DNA of 64,000 nucleotides from Annona cherimola. Lineage: Eukaryota > Streptophyta > Magnoliopsida > Magnoliales > Annonaceae. The notes under the pieces are model-generated. The model was given only the letters and a program-made list of their open reading frames with translations, was not told where the DNA came from and made no database searches. The stretch is taken from assembly GCA_030490835.1 (NCBI GenBank), contig CM059975.1, positions 7,591,579 to 7,655,578 of the forward strand, in the 5' to 3' direction. Of the stretch, positions 1-12,010 are shown in pieces (position 1 is the stretch's first letter; every line of letters begins with the position of its first letter). A program made the position numbers and the translations under genes.

Positions 1-649
1 ATTTTCGCTACATGAATATGTTCTTTAGTTAGCTGCGCCAAAAAAATCAATATATATAAATTTGCATCATGATATGCGATAAATCTTATCCGTATTAATT
101 GAAAGGATCTACTCATTCATATGGGATTAAAAATAACTTCGAGTGTAAAAAGTTTACAGTAATCCAGACAATAAGAATATCCTACTTTTTCACAATCCAT
201 TGAAACATGCCATCCATTATTTGGCACCATGCATCAAGATGAAGAGCTTCATCCATAGGTTTAATTTAGGCTCATGCACCAAGCAATGCTGTTGCCATTT
301 ATACAGCTTTAGGTACGAACCGATCCCCATTTTCACTGAAAATGTTAGTCGGACGCATGCAGCATTGGTGCTATTTTTTGAATTATTTTATCCTATGCTA
401 CCATAAAGATCCAAAAAGCCCATCACATTTATATAGACTTTTAGGAGATTGAATGATTTTTTTTTTAAAAAAAGAACCAATGCTTCTAAAGATCATCCCC
501 AAAAGGCTAAAAGGTCCATAACTAATCATAATCTCCTTTTTCAAACCTTAATAACTACCCAAAAGTTAGCAGAGTCTAAGAGAGTTCTAAAGAGTCAAAC
601 CACATTAATTAAAGAAGCAAAGCCAAAAGATTATAAATAATTTTCAGAT

Positions 650-776
650 AGTAACTACGATAGTCTAGTGGACTACGTGGATTGATGAACATGAATCGAA
701 AGAAGGTAAATAGTAACTAAGATATTCTATTGGAGTATGTGGATTGATTAACGTATATAGAAGGATGGTAAACATG
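650..776. repeat. Imperfect tandem duplication, unit about 63 bp
   Basis: Two adjacent blocks begin with GTAACTA and share GTGGATTGAT and GGTAAA at matching positions, with several substitutions between the copies. This looks like an old local duplication, and no function is implied. Confidence 0.55.
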
Positions 777-3384
777 TCATGTGAGCCATGAATCATGCAA
801 CATCCAAAATCGTGGGCTGTGACTTGCATTGTCAGAGATATAATTAACTAGAATCTAGCTAGTTTTGATTTCTTAATTAATTACTGGATTGGAAGGCATT
901 TCGGATAATGAATTAGTCTATGCATGAGATGAGCAATATTAATGGCATGTTTGGCTGCCCAAATTTCACTTACCACGCTATCTGATTTAACATTAATCTC
1001 CCGAACGCCACCAACTTAATTGTACGGCTGCAGTATACTTTAGGAGTAAGGATTTTAAAAGCATATTAAATATTTTACAGCTTTTTGATGGAAGGCATCT
1101 TCAAATGCAAGGTGGCAAACTTCGCAATATGATAGGTGACAGAAAGAATCTTGAACAAGCACACCTGTAAATTAGCATATATTGAAAGGAGTAGATGAGA
1201 AAATTTATTAATAAAAAGCAGACAAGGAAGTTCAAGAAATTTTCAAACTTTTGAGTGGAATGAGATTGGGAAAGTTTTCAATATCTTAGAGCTATTTAAT
1301 TACCTTAGAAAGTGGTGGCAATGCCTCAACTAGCTCGCATGATTGGCATAAGTAGCAAGCTTTTATTTATTTTTAAGTAAACATCTTATTTTATTTTAAT
1401 TCATATATTAAGTCAAGCTCAAGAATTTTTATATCATCTTGTTTTGCCTTACAAAAATATCTCTAAATATTTTCTTACAACTTCCATGGGAAGAGTCTTA
1501 CACGGGAGACTAACAGCTCCTACTAGCCAAGTGGACGTAATCATTGGTTTTAGTGTTATCATTAAGTACTCTCTATCTTACTACATTGATTTCTCCGATC
1601 TACTTATTTTTCAAATTTTTTTTTTTTTTTTTTGCTGTAATCTGTTTGTGATTTCCTATGGACTATTAGTTGTTTAGATTAGTTATAAGTTTTAAAAATA
1701 TATTAATTAGAAACGTCGATTTTTAAATTTTTGGCCACTACTTCATTAATGTTTTTTTATTTTTTATTTTAAATCGGGTAAACTAAAAAGCACATTCACT
1801 TGGACTTAGTACGAGAACTAGTAGCAATACTCAAAGAGAATAAAGCACTTACTACATAGCATGCATCATCATCTTTGCACTCTCATTTCATAATCAATGG
1901 ACGAAGCAGAAGGCCCGCTTTGGTTGGACCACACTAGTGTAGGAATGAAAAGGTCAAATGCCTAAAAAAACTTAATTTAAAATTCTTAATTAATCTAATC
2001 ATAGACAGCATCTCTCTTAGATAAAGAAGAATAACATGTAGTTTCCAAGAAATTGCATGTATAGATGGGCCATCAATGTACTGCATAGGATTTTAATCAA
2101 AACCACTAAGTCCATGATGGGTGATTAATTATGATGGATTAATTGTCCGTCCCACTTGGAGCTTTTCACCAAGCTGATGAATAAAATGCATGCTGGCCTG
2201 CACTGCAGCTGTAGGTTGTAACCAACAACACAAGGAAGTGGAATCCACGAATCTACGGCTCACAAGTTGCAGTTGATTAGGATTGCAAATTGGATGAGTC
2301 CACTTGTGACTCGGCCTTCATCCAACCTGTATAGACTTGTCTTAGACTAGCCTTCTATATATTCATTTATTAGAAAGTTGTAACTAATTTTTATTTTATT
2401 CTCATTTGCTTTTAAATTTTTTATAGTATATGTGGTTTAATATATTCTAATTTAATTTTAAAGTTAATAGATTGTAATTATAACATATAAGTTTGGTATA
2501 AATCAAAATTTAGATTAAAACTATTTAATTTTAAAAAATTTAAAGGTGATATGAACTTTCATCCCATATTCCTAATTAAATATTAACTAAAAACTTAACC
2601 CAACGTTTAAAAATATGAAATTAAAAAACTCCAAAAGAAAAAGAAAAAGAATTCCAAAAAAAATGAAATTAAAGTTGTATCGACCTTATTTCAAATTGAG
2701 AAAATTAGAAGAAAAAGTTAAGTGAAATTTTTTAAAATATTTAATATATCGATATAATATTATAAGAGTAATAATTTGTAACACACATAGAGAAAAAAAA
2801 TAACCATTGTGCTTATGGGCTATGGGTTTCACAATGTGATATTGTTCGCTCTAACATGACAGTTTAGCTGTATGGTTTTAAAATGCATCATACCATGTTT
2901 AACTTTGAAACCTATTTATAAACCACCAGGAACTTTCTTTCTTTTTTCAATGTAGAATTCGGTTACGGGTTATTACAAGTTCACTAGTTTCCGCCTGATT
3001 TATCCTGGAACCACAGCTCAACTCTGAGCTTCTACTTGCAGCCCTAACTTTTATTAGCTTAACTCTCTGAATCACATCTACTAGAGAGGGAACCGCTTTC
3101 ATACCATCAATAACATACCGAACTAGGAAAGTGATCTTAGACCGTGTATTTAATGCAAATTTTCAAGATTAATCATACATTTAAAGAAAAATTAATTACT
3201 ATAATTTATAAAAAATTAAAATTTCACTTTCACTAGTCATGTTACATAATTAAAAATAAAGGAAATAAAATAGAAATAGATAAACTAATTATATGTAAAT
3301 TTTTTTAAAAATGATTAAAAAGTAAAATAATTGTATGTAAAAGTACAAAAAGAATGTAGGAAGAAATTTATATTATTTTTTTAA

Positions 3385-3720
3385 TTACTAAACATGCCCG
3401 GGTTAAACATGAAAAGTTTCTAATGAGATTAAGATGAAATTGACCTTTACCTGTTATTACCTGTTCGCACTCCCACCGGGCAGCGTAGTGAGCTGGGTAC
3501 GGTTAAGCACGAAAATGTCAAACCCGTGTTTGTTGACTTTTCTTGTCGTTTTCCGTGATCCCGCAGTCGCGTGTATATCGAATGCAGCAGCGAGCGCATG
3601 CCGACTTTCTGCTCCAAGCCTCCGAACGTGCCACATTTTATGGGATTAGACTGAGCACGTTTGACATGATTTGGATTACACTCATTTTCCACTATTTTTA
3701 CCATGACGTGTTGTGGCATT
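3385..3720. other. GC-richer block of unknown origin
   Basis: About 330 bp clearly richer in GC and CpG than the AT-rich sequence on both sides. Short overlapping ORFs exist on both strands (for example 3434-3649 + and 3447-3719 -), but none looks like a known protein. It may be a remnant of a mobile element or an old gene fragment. Confidence 0.3.
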
Positions 3721-5394
3721 TAACTATTTCTAAAAAGTGTTATTTTCATCATTAATAATATTTGTAGTCATTTTCTCTTGTTTTTGTTATAAAAAAGCTT
3801 AATGTATTTCCTTTTTAATATTATCTGATTGCATTTTTCAATACATTTTTTTCCGCATAGACATAAATTAACAGTACGGGCGGATTCAGGACATTTGGCC
3901 AATGTAACAATATAACATTAAGGGATTATATTATTACATGAGAAGGGACAATCATGTCAACATAAACAGTATTTTTCAAAATTTTAAAGAAAATTATAGT
4001 GTTTGTGGCCCCCACTGCTCCACGTGGATCCACCTATGATCAGCACTGATCTATACGAACTTAATGGGAAAAGAATATTACTAAAAAAATTTAGTTGTTT
4101 TTTGCGAAAATTTTTTACCTTATAAAGAAATAATATTGTTGTTATTCAATCTTTCCATCCACTTTCTATTTTGATTACATACGTTGGTCGAGTTCTTGAG
4201 TGGAATTTTATGTTAGTTGCTTTTTGTTTTGAGACGAAAATAAATAGAAAATAGAAAACATGTGAAAAGAATTAAAAAGTAAACTATACAATAAAACTAA
4301 CATTTAGCATCATACTTTTGGCTACGCCTGCTATTTTTAGTGCAAAAATATTGTTTTGGAACATAAGTAATTATTGTCCCTAAAATTAGCTTTTTAATGA
4401 TAATAATATAATGAATGGTCCAAAAAGTAAAGTTTGAGCCACAAAAGATGAACTTTTGGAGACAATTTAAAAATTCATGTCTAAAGTCTTTTGTGATTGA
4501 CTTGTAGTGACTTGGTTATAATGACATTTTGCTAAATTAATACATATAGTGCAAATTTTAGTGTCATTAAATGTTTATTTCCTTATAACGAAATAAAATT
4601 TATAGTCAATCCATACTACAATAAAATTGATATTTGGCAATCTTTTAATAAAAATATTGTTTTCTTTCTACAATTTGCTCATAGCTATGAATAAATAAAA
4701 GAACCAGGTTGTTCATAGTGAAAAGTTAAAGATAAAAACAATATTAACTAGTCATAAAATGAAGTAGATTTTATCTTCTTTTACCATTTGAGAATGAAGA
4801 AATACCCTTATCCTTTTATGTCTTTCACATGTTTAATCCATAAGTATTGTTAGGAAGTGACTTGAATTTTGTCAAAAAACATACTTTTTAGAAATAAGTT
4901 TTTTTTTATAGAAATCCATAAGGTTTTTTTAGAAATAAGTTTTTGCATATCTCATATGTTGCACATTCAATTCAACTAGATTTCTATGTGATGCCATATA
5001 GTTTTCATTTATATAAGTGTAAAACCCCTTCTAAATATTTTATAAATAGAGAATTCCTCCATAGTTTGGTGGAAGCATTATTTCTTTTTACTAAAAATTT
5101 CTTCTATTCTACTTTGTGAGATTTTTTTTTTGAAAATTTTAGTATTTAAGTGTATTAGATTTCAAGATTTTTCTTTTTAGAAGAGTACATCATCTTTTGT
5201 AATTTCTTTGTGACAGTGGATTTCTCTTTTCTTATTGTGATCTTCTCCTTCCTATTAAAGGAATTTTCATGTACATCTATGTTTTTTTTTTCTTATTTTA
5301 TGCATTGTTTTGTTATTTTTTAATATTATTTTTAATGATCATGCATCAAGACTTGATTAATTTTCTTAGGCATTAAAATGATTATATCAAAGCT

Positions 5395-5895
5395 TAAGAT
5401 CGACAAGTTTGATCACGTAACCAATTTTGTCAATGAATTAAAGAAAGTAGGGTTGAGGAAAGATCAAGAAAGAATTACATACACATTCAAAATCATATTT
5501 CACTACTGTATATTATCTTTATGGTACGTCAGTGAAGTATTTTGTGGTTATATTTTATTGAACTTAAGTTGGATCACTTAACTAGTTTTGTCAATGAATT
5601 AAAGAAAGTTCGGTTGAGGAAAGATCAAGAAAGAATTACATACACATTCAAAATCATATTTCACTACTGTATATTATCTTTTTGGTACGTCAGTGAAGTA
5701 TTTTGTTGTTATATTTTATTAAACTTAAGTTGGATCACTTAACTAGTTTTGTCAATGAATTAAAGAAAGTTGGGTTGAGGAAAGATCAAGAAAATTAATG
5801 ACATACACATCTAAAATCATATTTCACTATTATATATTATCTTTTTGGCACATTAATGAAGTATCTCGTGGTTACATTTTTATTAATTTTTTTAA
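5395..5895 (+). repeat. Three-copy tandem repeat, 161-bp period
   Basis: The landmark GATCAC recurs at 5411, 5572 and 5733, exactly 161 bp apart. Each unit carries the same following text (TTTTGTCAATGAATTAAAG, then GTTGAGGAAAGATCAAG, then CATATTTCACTA). Copies 1 and 2 stay open in one frame across most of the unit, and copy 3 is more diverged with small indels. The period is close to one nucleosome repeat, as in many plant satellites, but three copies do not make a satellite array. The peptide has a faint resemblance to retrotransposon gag (a NELK-type stretch) that I do not trust. Confidence 0.85.
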
Positions 5896-8067
5896 ATTTT
5901 ATTTATTTCTTCCCTCATTTACTTCATTTTTATCATCCTATCCTTTATCATATATTCCATCCCCCACCCCCTTCTTTTAAACTTTCTTATTCATGCTTTT
6001 TTCCAGATTACGAAATGCACGTATGCAGTGAAGATTACGTTGGGCAGTTGCATTAATTATTTGTGTTGACACACAGCACAGCAGCCGTCGGTGACATACA
6101 AGCACGTCGACTTGATTGCTATGGCATGTTTTCGTTGGAAACTGAAATTTTGCAAATCAACCGCGCGTCATTTGAAGAAAAAACCAGTTCCCAGCCAACA
6201 GAACTAATTAATCAGCACCACTCTCATTCTTTAATGCCGCGGATTGGAGAATCCCTGAAAATCTTTTGGATCGTGATGAATTGGGTTTCTGGGAATAATC
6301 TAATTAGAAGCTAGCCATGCAGGAGGGATGATGCATGAGATCCAAGGGCTGAAATTAATACAGTTCCTTGGAAAAATCCCCCGAAAATCAAAGTGGGCCA
6401 CGTGTCTAGAGTTCTTTGGCCATCCTCATCAGTGGACTTCTTGGCAGATCTTGACCTGCCAAATGGCGTGGCCGTGCACGTCATCCGAACCAGACCTAAA
6501 CTATAGCAAAACTAGCTTCCGGTACCAATAATTCCTTTATATGTAGCAACAGATATTTGCAAACAGCAAAGGCAGACCTGTATCACGCCGCATATTTTCC
6601 TCCCATCCGATGGAAAGGCAATGCAAATATGCAATGATATTGCAGCACGACTGCGAATGGGTTGTGTTACAGCCATCTTTGATTTGGAAGATCTTAATTA
6701 ACTTAATTACATGTAGCTCTAGGATGTGGCAACATTGCTGTTCAATCGTCTGAGGTCCACAGGTTAATTAAGTATCATTGTCGAACTGATCGAGTTAATT
6801 TATATTGGCCTTAAAAATAGAGAAATGATTTATGTGAAACCCCATTTGACCAGAATTTTTTTTCGATATTAATCTTTTCATTTGAGAACTCTTTTTAATT
6901 CGATCAGATCAAATTATGTTGGTTTATTTTCTAATCATTTTTACCGAAAACAGAAATAAATGATAGTAATAAAAACCTCCAAGGAATACATAGTATCTTT
7001 ACTTCTTTAGTATGACTGACCTATTTTTTGGAGAATATAATTAATTTTTAAGATCATAATTAAGAATACAAAATCATTATTATAATTGTCTTTGATCCAA
7101 TTAAAATGAAATAAATATTTTCCCTATAAATAATTCTGGTAATTCTTCAATGTACCCAATTTTCTGCAAACTATAACTTGGGATGGGATCCAAATAACTT
7201 CTCCCCAACTTCTAGTACATATTTCTTTTATCTAAAAAATTCTTAATTATTAACTATAACTTAGAAAAATAACAATAAAACAAACTTTGTAAAATTGCTT
7301 AGAAATCACTTTTCGAATGTAGAAGCATACCAAGTTTATTGATTCGAATAAATTTTAGTATTTAAACTAAATAAAATCATACTAAGTAAAGTGATTGGTT
7401 TAGATTTACCATAACAACATAATTTGCAAAAAAAAAAAGAAGAAGAAGAAGAAGAAAAGTGCATGATATAATCTAGGTACATTGAATTATCACCTCGCAA
7501 AATTTTACTATATTATATGTTTAAGCTGTCTAAATATAATTTAGTCAAAAGCTTTTCATGGCTTATCTGGCGTTCGTTTTTCCACAGGATAATGAATGGC
7601 CTAGATCTCTTACAGTGAATTATTACTCTTTGTGGCATTAAAATCATTGCTTCTGTCATTGAGGGCCACGCGATGGACGACTCGATTCTCAGCTCAGCTG
7701 CATGTGGCACGGAGGGAAACTGTACAGTGTGGCAGCAAACCTCAGGTTCGTAAATAAAAAGCGTTGAATTTCATGTGCTGACAAACAGAACATACGAAAT
7801 GTCCAAAAGAAGCACTGTTAAATGGCCCGAAATCCCACGACTCTACAAAACTTACCATACAAACCTATATATATTTCCATTATTCCCCTAAAATAAATTT
7901 TTTACGCTAATGTTAATATTAACATACGATAAAGCGGTTTGGATCATTATGAAATATCCATAATTTCAAGTAATTTGTGTGCCGGAACAAGACCTAGGAG
8001 CACCCGCCATGCACTGGGTACTCGGGTAGCTCTTCTGTTTCCCGGAGAATTCGTGAGATTAGTTGTC
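5896..8067. other. Intergenic spacer, no gene seen
   Basis: The part at 6000-6670 is richer in GC and carries ORFs at 6063-6314 and 6328-6531 with no recognisable family. The rest is AT-rich. A purine run of GAA/AGA repeats lies near 7430-7456. No RNA gene was seen. Confidence 0.5.
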
Positions 8068-8350
8068 ATCGTGTGTTTGACAATTGATAGAAAATAATTG
8101 ATAGAAAATATCAAGTTAAAATTTTTTACTTTCTATAATTATCATATTTTTTAATTATTTTTTCACGTTTTCCTATATAATTATCTTATTTTTTAATTAT
8201 TTGTACACAACTATCCACACAACTAATTTATCTATTTTAACTTTATTTTTTTACTACTCATCATTACCTCTGTCATATCATATAATTTGACAATTTTTAC
8301 TTAAAAAAATTTATTATCAAAAATTTTATTCTTTAATAAACACAACCTTA
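8068..8350. mobile_element. MITE-like element, family A copy 1
   Basis: An AT-rich block with ends close to GTGTGTTTG and the inverse AAACACAAC. Its interior (TTTAATTATTTTTTCACG, then CACAACTATCCACACAACTA, then TACTACTCATCATTAC) is nearly the same as at 49664-49960 and 58720-58995. The best copy at 49.7 kb has a TTA target duplication, so this is probably a PIF/Harbinger (Tourist-like) MITE. The exact ends of this copy are approximate. Confidence 0.65.
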
Positions 8351-9408
8351 ACCTAAAGGTACCTCTCAGCAGCGAAAAAAAAAAAAAAGAAAACTCGCTA
8401 ACGGTACCTTTCAGCACCGCGGCAAAAGCTGCGCATGAACTCGAACAGTGCACTCGCATCTTCACGGAAAATTGATTTCACAGACAACCTATACATCGTG
8501 GCCGTCCGAGATGTGGGCCCCAAGATTTTATTAAATGGATATAATTCTAGTGTAAAAAGAGTCACGCATCTGAACGGTTACGATACGTTCCACATGAGTA
8601 GGCTTGGGAAGACAGCATTTAAGGCGTAGGGAAATGGAGTGTTCCCTCAAAAAAGACAAAAGAAAAAAAAAAAAGATAAAGAACCGATCACGTACGTACA
8701 GATATAGCCGCCGCATGCGAACTCAAACTCGACCCATTATTGGACGGCTGATAAAAGTGCTGCATATTCATTCCCACTGATCAGCATATCAGATGCACCG
8801 TGCACATTTGGGGAGTTGGCATACACCAGTTGTACGCGGTCATTTATACGAAGAGATTAAGAAATTTATATTTTGAGAGGGAGAACTGTTTGGAAACGTA
8901 TGCCGGGAAATGCGGCTGCTTGCCGCCTTTTATCTTTTTATCTTTTTTTTTTTTGTTGGGTGTGTGTGTGCGCCCCTCGTTGCCAAAGCCCCGTTAAAGA
9001 ATAGACATTGAAATGTCTTCACATCACTGAAGGTGGGGGAGAAGAAAAGAGAAAAGAAAAGGGTTAAAAAGAAATAATCCGAATACAAAATTTGATTTTG
9101 GACCACATCCATTTCATGAAATTACCATCAGATTGAGATCGTATGTAATAAAATCCCCAACCCCCCACACCCATTTCGCTGCTCTCTCTCTTCTCATAGC
9201 GTGAGAAGAAGAGCTGGATATGAAAAGTCAGCGTGTGTGGAGATTACGGAATAAAAAATTCTCTGTCACTTTCTCTTTTATCTCAAAACCGGTGCCTTTT
9301 GTTTGTTCTGGGAAGATCATCAGAGCCATCTCTCACACATCATCCCTTCCCCCTTAATTCCTTCCCAAGAAACACCACCCCCCACAACAGCTCCTTCCGC
9401 AAACAAAC
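8351..9408 (+). promoter_or_regulatory. Upstream region and 5'UTR-like leader of the WRKY gene
   Basis: The stretch from about 9160 to the ATG is pyrimidine-rich and pyrimidine/purine biased (CTCTCTCTTCTC and similar), typical of plant leaders. No clear TATA box was pinned down. A short duplicated motif, GGTACCTYTCAGCA, occurs near 8359 and 8404. ORFs at 8435-8629 and 8800-8997 have no recognised product. Confidence 0.35.
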
Positions 9409-9464
9409 ATGAATGCATGGCTTTGATGCTTTTCAGGCACAACACAAGTCAAAGCAGCATATAA
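9409..9464 (+). promoter_or_regulatory. Two overlapping short uORFs before the WRKY start
   Basis: ATG at 9409 opens a 5-codon ORF ending at TGA 9424-9426. ATG at 9417 opens a second ORF of 15 codons ending at TAA 9462-9464. Both are out of frame with the main ATG at 9502 and end 37 bases or more before it, so both could allow re-initiation. Whether they lie in the mRNA depends on an unmapped transcription start. Confidence 0.5.
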
Positions 9465-9501
9465 ATCTCTCTGCTTTTCGCTCCTGATTGATTCGAGAGG
9501 C

Positions 9502-12010
9502 ATGTGTAGTTTCTTCTACGAGAGGGTGGAAAACGATCAAGGTGACCTCGCGGACATAGTCAGAGCCAGCGGCGGGGGCAGCACGGCAGCCGCTGCCAAT
9601 TCCATGACGGACTGGCAATTCTCCTCCGACAAGCCCATCGCCCTGCCATCGTCGACCGCCATCGAAGAGCCCATGGAGGAGTTTGGGGATCCCTTCACCC
9701 ACATACGAGACCCGCTGCTGCACGAGCTGGACTTGGCTGGCACGGGATTCTTCGGGTGCTCAAATTCATCTGCGGCGGGCGTGGTGAGGATGAATGCTAA
9801 CGAGGAGGAGACTAATTTCCATGCGCCGAAGATTTTGGGGGATGAGATGAAAAGGCCTTGCAACATCTTCTCTAGGATGCTGCAGATCTCGCCGAGTCCC
9901 AAGCAGCCGGTTCCGCCGAGGCTCAGCCCGTCGGCAGCCATGGCGTCGCCGGCCGCGAACGACGTGGTCAAGTCGAGCAGTTCTACGATCGATAATGGTG
10001 CAGTCCAGATTCCATCGCCGCGCAACCCTGGGATCAAGCGACGGTGAGGATTGCATCACGCACTAAATTAATATAATGGTTGTCATGACTCAAAAAAATT
10101 TACTCAACCTCATAGGAGTTGGTGCAGTTTCATACATATTTTTATGATAACACCCAAATTTTAGGTAAGTGGGATTGTTTTTCTTGGAAACCCAAATCAT
10201 ATATCAAATTTTTGGAAATTTTGTGTATTTCTTTTTTGAAAACAAGGTTTTTTAGGATATCGGGTTTCAAAAAATAATAATACAAGTTGAATCTTTTTAG
10301 TATGTTTAGGTTGATGGAATTGATGCAAAAGGACTTCATCAGTGATGGAGAGGACTTCATTTGAATACAGTGATGGATGGATGTAGAGAGAGAGAGAGGA
10401 TATGTGCTTTGTAAAGTTGAGGCTTCTTCCTGTCAGGATGACAACCACATACTTTGTTTTCCATCAGGTCTCACATCAACATGTGGAAATGGACGCTAAT
10501 TCGCCTGTCATGTTAATAGGCATAGACATAGCTTTTCATGCAGTTATGTGGAACTGTTCCTGCCTAGCTCTCCCCAAAAGGAATCATTCTCTCTCTCATG
10601 TCTTTTGGCCTCATCTGCATCACTCTGGTTTCATGTTTATGCCAGCACTCTTTTGCTTTATTTTAAAAAAGATTTACTAAATACTCTGAAAGAAAGGAAA
10701 GAGTCCATGATTCCTAGAAATTTATTCTTCTTCTATTACTGGTATAGACCTTTCATCTTTTTCTTTTCTTCCCCTTCCATCCTTGTTAATCCTTAATTTT
10801 CTTTTCTTCTGTCAAGTCGTGTTAAAGGGGGAGGGAAAATAAAAATAACAAATGGTAACGTTGTTAAAATGTCAAAAAATAAAAGAACATGGAAACCAAG
10901 AATTAAATAATAAAAATACTCCCCCGATATTAAGGAAGAATCATGTGCTGAGAATGAACTTGGCCAATAATCTGAAATGAAGATGCATCGATCCGAGATT
11001 CATCAAAAGTCTTCATCCTTCCTGGAAAGAAATTAACGTTGTTGTTGGGCATGCAGAAAGAGTCAAGCGAAGAAGGTGGTTTGCATACCAGCACCAGCTG
11101 CTGCCAATAGCAGACCTAGTGGAGAGGTTGTTCCATCTGATCTTTGGGCTTGGAGAAAGTATGGGCAAAAACCTATCAAAGGTTCTCCCTATCCAAGGTA
11201 TCTTCCATCATCACTTTATCAGCTTGATTTCGAAATTGCATAAAGTTAGAATTGAAATTTCAATTCCAAATGCAAGGAAACTTCTTTTCCTATTGCTGCT
11301 GCTTTTGAATCAAAAAAATTGATTCTGTTGTCTTTACCACTCTAGCCAATGATTTTAATTAAGTTAAAACATATATAATATACAAATGCAGGGGCTATTA
11401 TAGATGTAGCAGCTCCAAGGGTTGCTCGGCAAGGAAACAAGTAGAGCGGAGCCGAACGGACCCGAACATGCTAGTCATCACATACACTTCCGAACACAAT
11501 CATCCATGGCCCACGCAGCGAAATGCTCTTGCGGGATCCACTCGATCACAGCCGATGAAGAACAATGCAGCTTCGAAGAGCTCGCCGTCAACACAAACCC
11601 CTGCAAAACCCGCAACGAATATGAAGGAAGAACACAAAGAGCGCGACAACGAGAATGCAACATTGGCTGGCGCCGCAGGTGGTCCGGGACCCACTGCTAG
11701 GACCATCAAACAGGAGAATATCGGAGATATAGCAGAGAAGGAGAAGCCAGTTGAAGAAACGGCTTCCCAAGACTTCGATGAGGTGTTCCACAACAGCTAC
11801 AGACATGTGGCACTGGATTCAAATCAATCGGAGGACTTCTTTGCTGATTTGGGAGAATTGGAGCCTGACCCACTAAATCTCATATTCTCCCAAGGCTTTG
11901 CTGGAGATAAATCGGATGAAGATAGAGAGAACAAGGGGGCCTTGGACCCATTCAATATCTTTGACTGGGGAGGAGGAAGCCCATATGCTGAAGGCGGAAA
12001 AGGCTTATAG
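9502..12010 (+). CDS. WRKY35: WRKY transcription factor, group IIe (WRKY14/WRKY35-like)
   Basis: Nuclear DNA-binding regulator expected to bind W-box promoter motifs. Three exons: 9502-10043, 11057-11197 and 11392-12010, all with GT/AG borders, giving 433 residues. The single WRKY domain has WRKYGQK at residues 213-219 and a zinc finger C233-x5-C239-x23-H263-x-H265. The intron inside the domain splits an Arg codon between PYPR and GYYRC, the standard place for this family. An N-terminal QGDLADIVR stretch, an [19 protein letters not shown] basic linker before the domain, the post-finger [16 protein letters not shown] and a C-terminal FFADLGELE acidic motif all match the WRKY14/35 branch rather than WRKY22/27/29. 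The start chosen is the first in-frame ATG and lies just upstream of the conserved QGDL motif. Acidic C-terminal residues suggest an activation region (inference). WRKY14 versus WRKY35 orthology cannot be settled by eye. No frame damage is seen. Confidence 0.95.

Larger units (their letters stand above)
1..5394. other. AT-rich intergenic spacer, no gene seen
   Basis: No open reading frame here resembles a known family, and all are short. The stretch is AT-rich with poly(T)/poly(A) runs. Two things stand out and are listed separately: a 2-copy tandem duplication near 650-776 and a block of higher GC at about 3385-3720. About 3140-3360 resembles, in reverse orientation, the MITE family seen at 8.1, 49.7 and 58.8 kb, but it is too decayed to bound. 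Confidence 0.6.

Noticed and set aside
5378..5742. Possible gag-like protein in the 161-bp repeat
   Set aside because: The NELK resemblance is too short, and each frame ends within one unit.
9537..10059. Antisense ORFs of 166 and 97 codons over WRKY exon 1
   Set aside because: They arise from the GC-rich coding exon; the plus-strand frame continues by splicing into a perfect WRKY domain.
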